Part shown: positions 61,515 to 64,000 of the stretch, piece after piece
Layout of the letters: each line of letters opens with the position of its first letter
Position numbering within the stretch: position 1 is the first letter of the stretch
DNA from: an uncultured Prevotellaceae bacterium
GTDB lineage: Bacteria > Bacteroidota > Bacteroidia > Bacteroidales > Bacteroidaceae
Assembly: GCA_900315075.1 (NCBI GenBank)
Contig: OMXV01000001.1
Coordinates: forward strand, 250,275-314,274
DNA: 64,000 nucleotides
Direction: 5' to 3'
The notes under the pieces: model-generated
Told to the model about the DNA's origin: nothing
Seen by the model: only the letters and a program-made list of their open reading frames with translations
Database searches by the model: none
Made by a program: the position numbers and the translations under genes

Positions 61515-62666
61515 CTACGCTTCGTCCTTGAGGTATTCCATGAATTGCTTTCGCACCCCTTTTTGTTCAGCAATCTGTCCAACAAATTGCCCAAGCGAGT
61601 TGCCTTCCACAAGCACCCATCCCTCTTGAGTCAATGCAAAGTCAAAGCCGACATACCTCTGCTTCATGGGCATCCTGTGTATTAACTCTGCAGCAATTTT
61701 TTTCAGTTGTTCGTATTGTGGAATCTGCCATCCTTTAAACGTCAGATGCGAATCGGGATGTTGCTCATATCTTCCGCCATATTCATCCACCCCATCGGTT
61801 GTAATAATACCCGTATCAGGGTTGAACACAGCAAAGACCCCTCCCTGTCCAGCATTATCCACGACCGCTCCTTTACGTCCTGTACGGAAAAAAGGCTGTA
61901 GGATTCTGCATCCATCATTTGTGCGGAAAGTTGGAATTCTGAGTGTGTTGACACTTGACGGGTTCCATTTTGCCATGTCAGGATGCTGTCTGATTAGTTC
62001 CTCTGCGATCCATTCTCCCTCACTAAGCAAATGGATATACAATTCCTCGGCCTCACTCACATTATTAACAGTGGCAATGAAAGTACCATTACCAGTAGTG
62101 CCTTCCATGGGTTTTACAATGAATTTCTCATGTAGTAAAGCAAAATGAACAAATTCTTCCATTGACGTTTCTGATGATATGACACAAACCTGTCGATGAA
62201 AATAATCTTTCATAATAGCATAGAATCGTGCCTTGTTTCTGGTATCATTAAAAGCCTCTTCGCTAGAAAGAGATAATAACATAGCATTACTATCCATATC
62301 AGAGAGCCATTCATGTCGTTCGTGGTATCCTTGGTCTTGAAAGTTGTATAACATATATTCAGATGGAAACATTCCATCCGTGAAATAACATTTCACAATG
62401 TCTTTTTCGATTCTTTTCCGTTTATTAGGATTATCCAAAACATCTGGCATATAATGCTTTAGTTGTTTATCTAAATCCCTCTTATATGCCGACGAAATCA
62501 TTTTTCCTATTTTATAGTCGGCAAGCCTAAATCCCCCCACCACAGTGGGTAGAAACAAATAGTTGTAAAGCCAGAAACCTACTTTATGATTGTCCGCTGC
62601 CCTTTTTAATGTAGAATTGCTCTTAAGAAAAAATGTTTTCAGCGTTTCTTTTCTCTTCTGTCTCAT
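61515..62666 (-). CDS. Sugar-transfer-associated ATP-grasp protein 3
   Basis: The 383-residue protein is convergent with protein 2 (5 bp between the stops). It has 'DYFHRQVCVIS', 'FIVKPMEGTTGNGTFIATV', 'WIAEELIRQHPDMAKWNPSS', 'FFRTGRKGAVVDNAGQGGV' and 'YVGFDFALTQEGWVLVEGNS'. The C-terminal half is nearly the same as in the neighbouring protein 4, so the two come from a tandem duplication. All ATP-grasp catalytic elements appear intact. Confidence 0.83.
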   Translation of the reverse strand: MRQKRKETLKTFFLKSNSTLKRAADNHKVGFWLYNYLFLPTVVGGFRLADYKIGKMISSAYKRDLDKQLKHYMPDVLDNPNKRKRIEKDIVKCYFTDGMFPSEYMLYNFQDQGYHERHEWLSDMDSNAMLLSLSSEEAFNDTRNKARFYAIMKDYFHRQVCVISSETSMEEFVHFALLHEKFIVKPMEGTTGNGTFIATVNNVSEAEELYIHLLSEGEWIAEELIRQHPDMAKWNPSSVNTLRIPTFRTNDGCRILQPFFRTGRKGAVVDNAGQGGVFAVFNPDTGIITTDGVDEYGGRYEQHPDSHLTFKGWQIPQYEQLKKIAAELIHRMPMKQRYVGFDFALTQEGWVLVEGNSLGQFVGQIAEQKGVRKQFMEYLKDEA

Positions 62667-62706
62667 GTTGCTAGATAATATGATGGCTATTATTAATTCG
62701 TTCTAT

Positions 62707-63849
62707 TCATGCTTCGAGATACTGCATTACTTTCTTTCTGACACCTTTTTGTTCTGCAATCTGCCCAACAAATTGCCCAAGTGAATTGCCTTCCACCAGT
62801 ACCCATCCATCTTGAGAAAGTGCGAAATCAAATCCTACGTATTTTTGTCCAAAAGGCATCAAATGGATTAATTCAGCTGCCAGCTTTTTCAACTCATCAT
62901 ATTGAGGAATCTGCCACCCTTTAAATTTCAATTTAGAATCGGGATGCATTTCATAAATTCCCCCATATTCATCCACACCATCAGTGATAATGACACCAGT
63001 GTCGGGGTCGAAGACAGCAAAGACACCTCCCTGACCTGCATTGTCGATGATGGAACCTTTTCGTCCTGTGCGGAAGAATGGTTGTAAGATTCTGCAACCA
63101 TCTGCTGTCCGGAAAGTAGGCACACGCAACGTATTAACGCTTGTCGGATTCCATTGCGCCATATCGGGATGCTGAATGATTAATTCTTCAACGAACCACG
63201 TCCCTTGTTGTAAAAGACGAGAGTAAACTACCTCCGTTTCCACCTTATCATGTATCTCAATGATAGTAGTTCCCACTCCAGTAGAACCTTCCACAGGTTT
63301 AGCAATAAACTTTGGATGACGCTCAACAAAAGCCTCAAAAGCCTCTTTTGACGTATCCTCTGACACTAAACAAACATCTCGGTGGAAATATGGTTTTGTT
63401 ATTTTATAGAATTCTGCTTTGTTTTTTGTGTGCTCAAATTTTTTGTCACTACAATGTGACACCAATAAAACATCTTTCACTTGTTCTGAAATGAAATCAC
63501 TTCGTTCTTCAAAACTCTTATCCTGGAAATGGTTCTGGAAAAATTCCTCTGGGAAAAAATAGCCAGTAAAATAAGCTCTTACAATATCATTTTCGATGTC
63601 TTTGCGTTTCTTAGGATTATTTCTTACATCAAGAGGAACGAATTTCTCGATATTCTTGTGAATATCCTCTACAAACTTAGGTAAAATAGCTGAACCCACT
63701 TTATAGCGATTAGCACGAAAAATAGCAACATTAGTGGGCAAGATCAATGCTTTGTAAAGTGCACGTATAAAACCATTTTTCTCGGCCACATTCCTGATGA
63801 CTTCATTACCCTTAAGAAATAGTTTTTTAAAAAAACGCGTTGTATTCAT
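62707..63849 (-). CDS. Sugar-transfer-associated ATP-grasp protein 4
   Basis: The 380-residue protein has 'PYFHRDVCLVSEDTS', 'FIAKPVEGSTGVGTTIIEI', 'WFVEELIIQHPDMAQWNPTS', 'FFRTGRKGSIIDNAGQGGV' and 'YVGFDFALSQDGWVLVEGNS'. It is 40 bp upstream of protein 3 on the same strand and is its closest relative. The N-terminal 100 residues differ more, which suggests a changed acceptor while the ATP site is kept. More genes of the locus may lie beyond the window. Confidence 0.83.
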   Translation of the reverse strand: MNTTRFFKKLFLKGNEVIRNVAEKNGFIRALYKALILPTNVAIFRANRYKVGSAILPKFVEDIHKNIEKFVPLDVRNNPKKRKDIENDIVRAYFTGYFFPEEFFQNHFQDKSFEERSDFISEQVKDVLLVSHCSDKKFEHTKNKAEFYKITKPYFHRDVCLVSEDTSKEAFEAFVERHPKFIAKPVEGSTGVGTTIIEIHDKVETEVVYSRLLQQGTWFVEELIIQHPDMAQWNPTSVNTLRVPTFRTADGCRILQPFFRTGRKGSIIDNAGQGGVFAVFDPDTGVIITDGVDEYGGIYEMHPDSKLKFKGWQIPQYDELKKLAAELIHLMPFGQKYVGFDFALSQDGWVLVEGNSLGQFVGQIAEQKGVRKKVMQYLEA

Positions 63850-64000
63850 ACTTATTATTAAAAAGCACTATGATTTTTCTTTACAATAGAATATTATCTT
63901 CTATTGGTGTCCGATAAAAATAGATTTCTTCGTTTTTCTGCTTGTAACCTATTGATATTCAACTATAGGAGTATTGTTTTTTCAAAACCAAGCCCTATGT
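63850..64000. other. AT-rich upstream region of ATP-grasp gene 4
   Basis: No gene is seen. No good TTTG/TAnnTTTG pair could be placed on the minus strand, so the promoter may be weak, regulated, or beyond the window end. Confidence 0.4.

Overview
The window looks like a Bacteroidota chromosome, most probably Prevotellaceae (Prevotella/Segatella-like). The evidence is gene content (a Bacteroidota-type LptD, DUF5606, a six-gene menaquinone operon, the nusB-yajC-ybbR-coaE order), C-terminal 'LQGR...KGIYVVNGKK' sorting-like tails and dockerin-like tails on secreted proteins, and promoters of the Bacteroidota type (TTTG, 19 bp, TAnnTTTG). The species is not determined. No rRNA, tRNA, CRISPR array, transposase or phage gene is visible.

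Layout. 0-9.4 kb: queF, a lipoprotein, a carboxyltransferase (OadA/PycB-like) whose biotinyl-like domain has no biotin lysine, an HD hydrolase, LptD and a CPA2 antiporter. This block is bracketed by an inverted intergenic repeat. 9.6-14.7 kb: a minus-strand housekeeping run, nusB-yajC-ybbR-coaE-DUF5606-pepT. 14.9-21.2 kb: rplY-pth-S4 protein, a large outer-membrane barrel protein with a Gly/Arg/Pro tail, and aroB. 21.5-27.3 kb: two large secreted proteins, each followed by a tiny tryptophan-ended protein, with a DUF4105 protein between them. 27.3-33.4 kb: the menaquinone operon (thioesterase-menF-menD-menB-menC-menE). 33.6-40.2 kb: lysS, gpsA, pgi, HAD phosphatase, lipoprotein, mnmA. 40.4-44.4 kb: a dockerin-tailed secreted protein, a 1.1-kb palindrome-rich gap, a membrane-anchored unknown and a small barrel protein. 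44.5-51.7 kb: comEC, a LacX-like epimerase, a beta-propeller protein, rsgA, frr and rsmA. 51.8-57.5 kb: a third tiny protein with a secreted GH13 alpha-amylase, LD-carboxypeptidase and a BASS transporter. 57.5-63.8 kb: a MurF-like ligase next to four sugar-transfer-type ATP-grasp proteins.

The two most interesting signals are: (1) three unannotated proteins of 59-61-64 residues (start 'M-x-K..Y..P', end '..(V/L)W(D/G)'), each directly downstream of a large secreted protein on the same strand; and (2) the AT-rich MurF-like plus four ATP-grasp block, which looks like an amide-ligase locus for a cell-surface polymer, with the MurF substrate motif altered.

A third theme is non-coding: several families of short intergenic repeats sit at gene ends and in places run into the coding sequence (menD, menC, menE, aroB, the HD protein, the antiporter). 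They may have changed protein tails and mRNA ends. All assignments are by reading motifs and recalling families; no database search was run.
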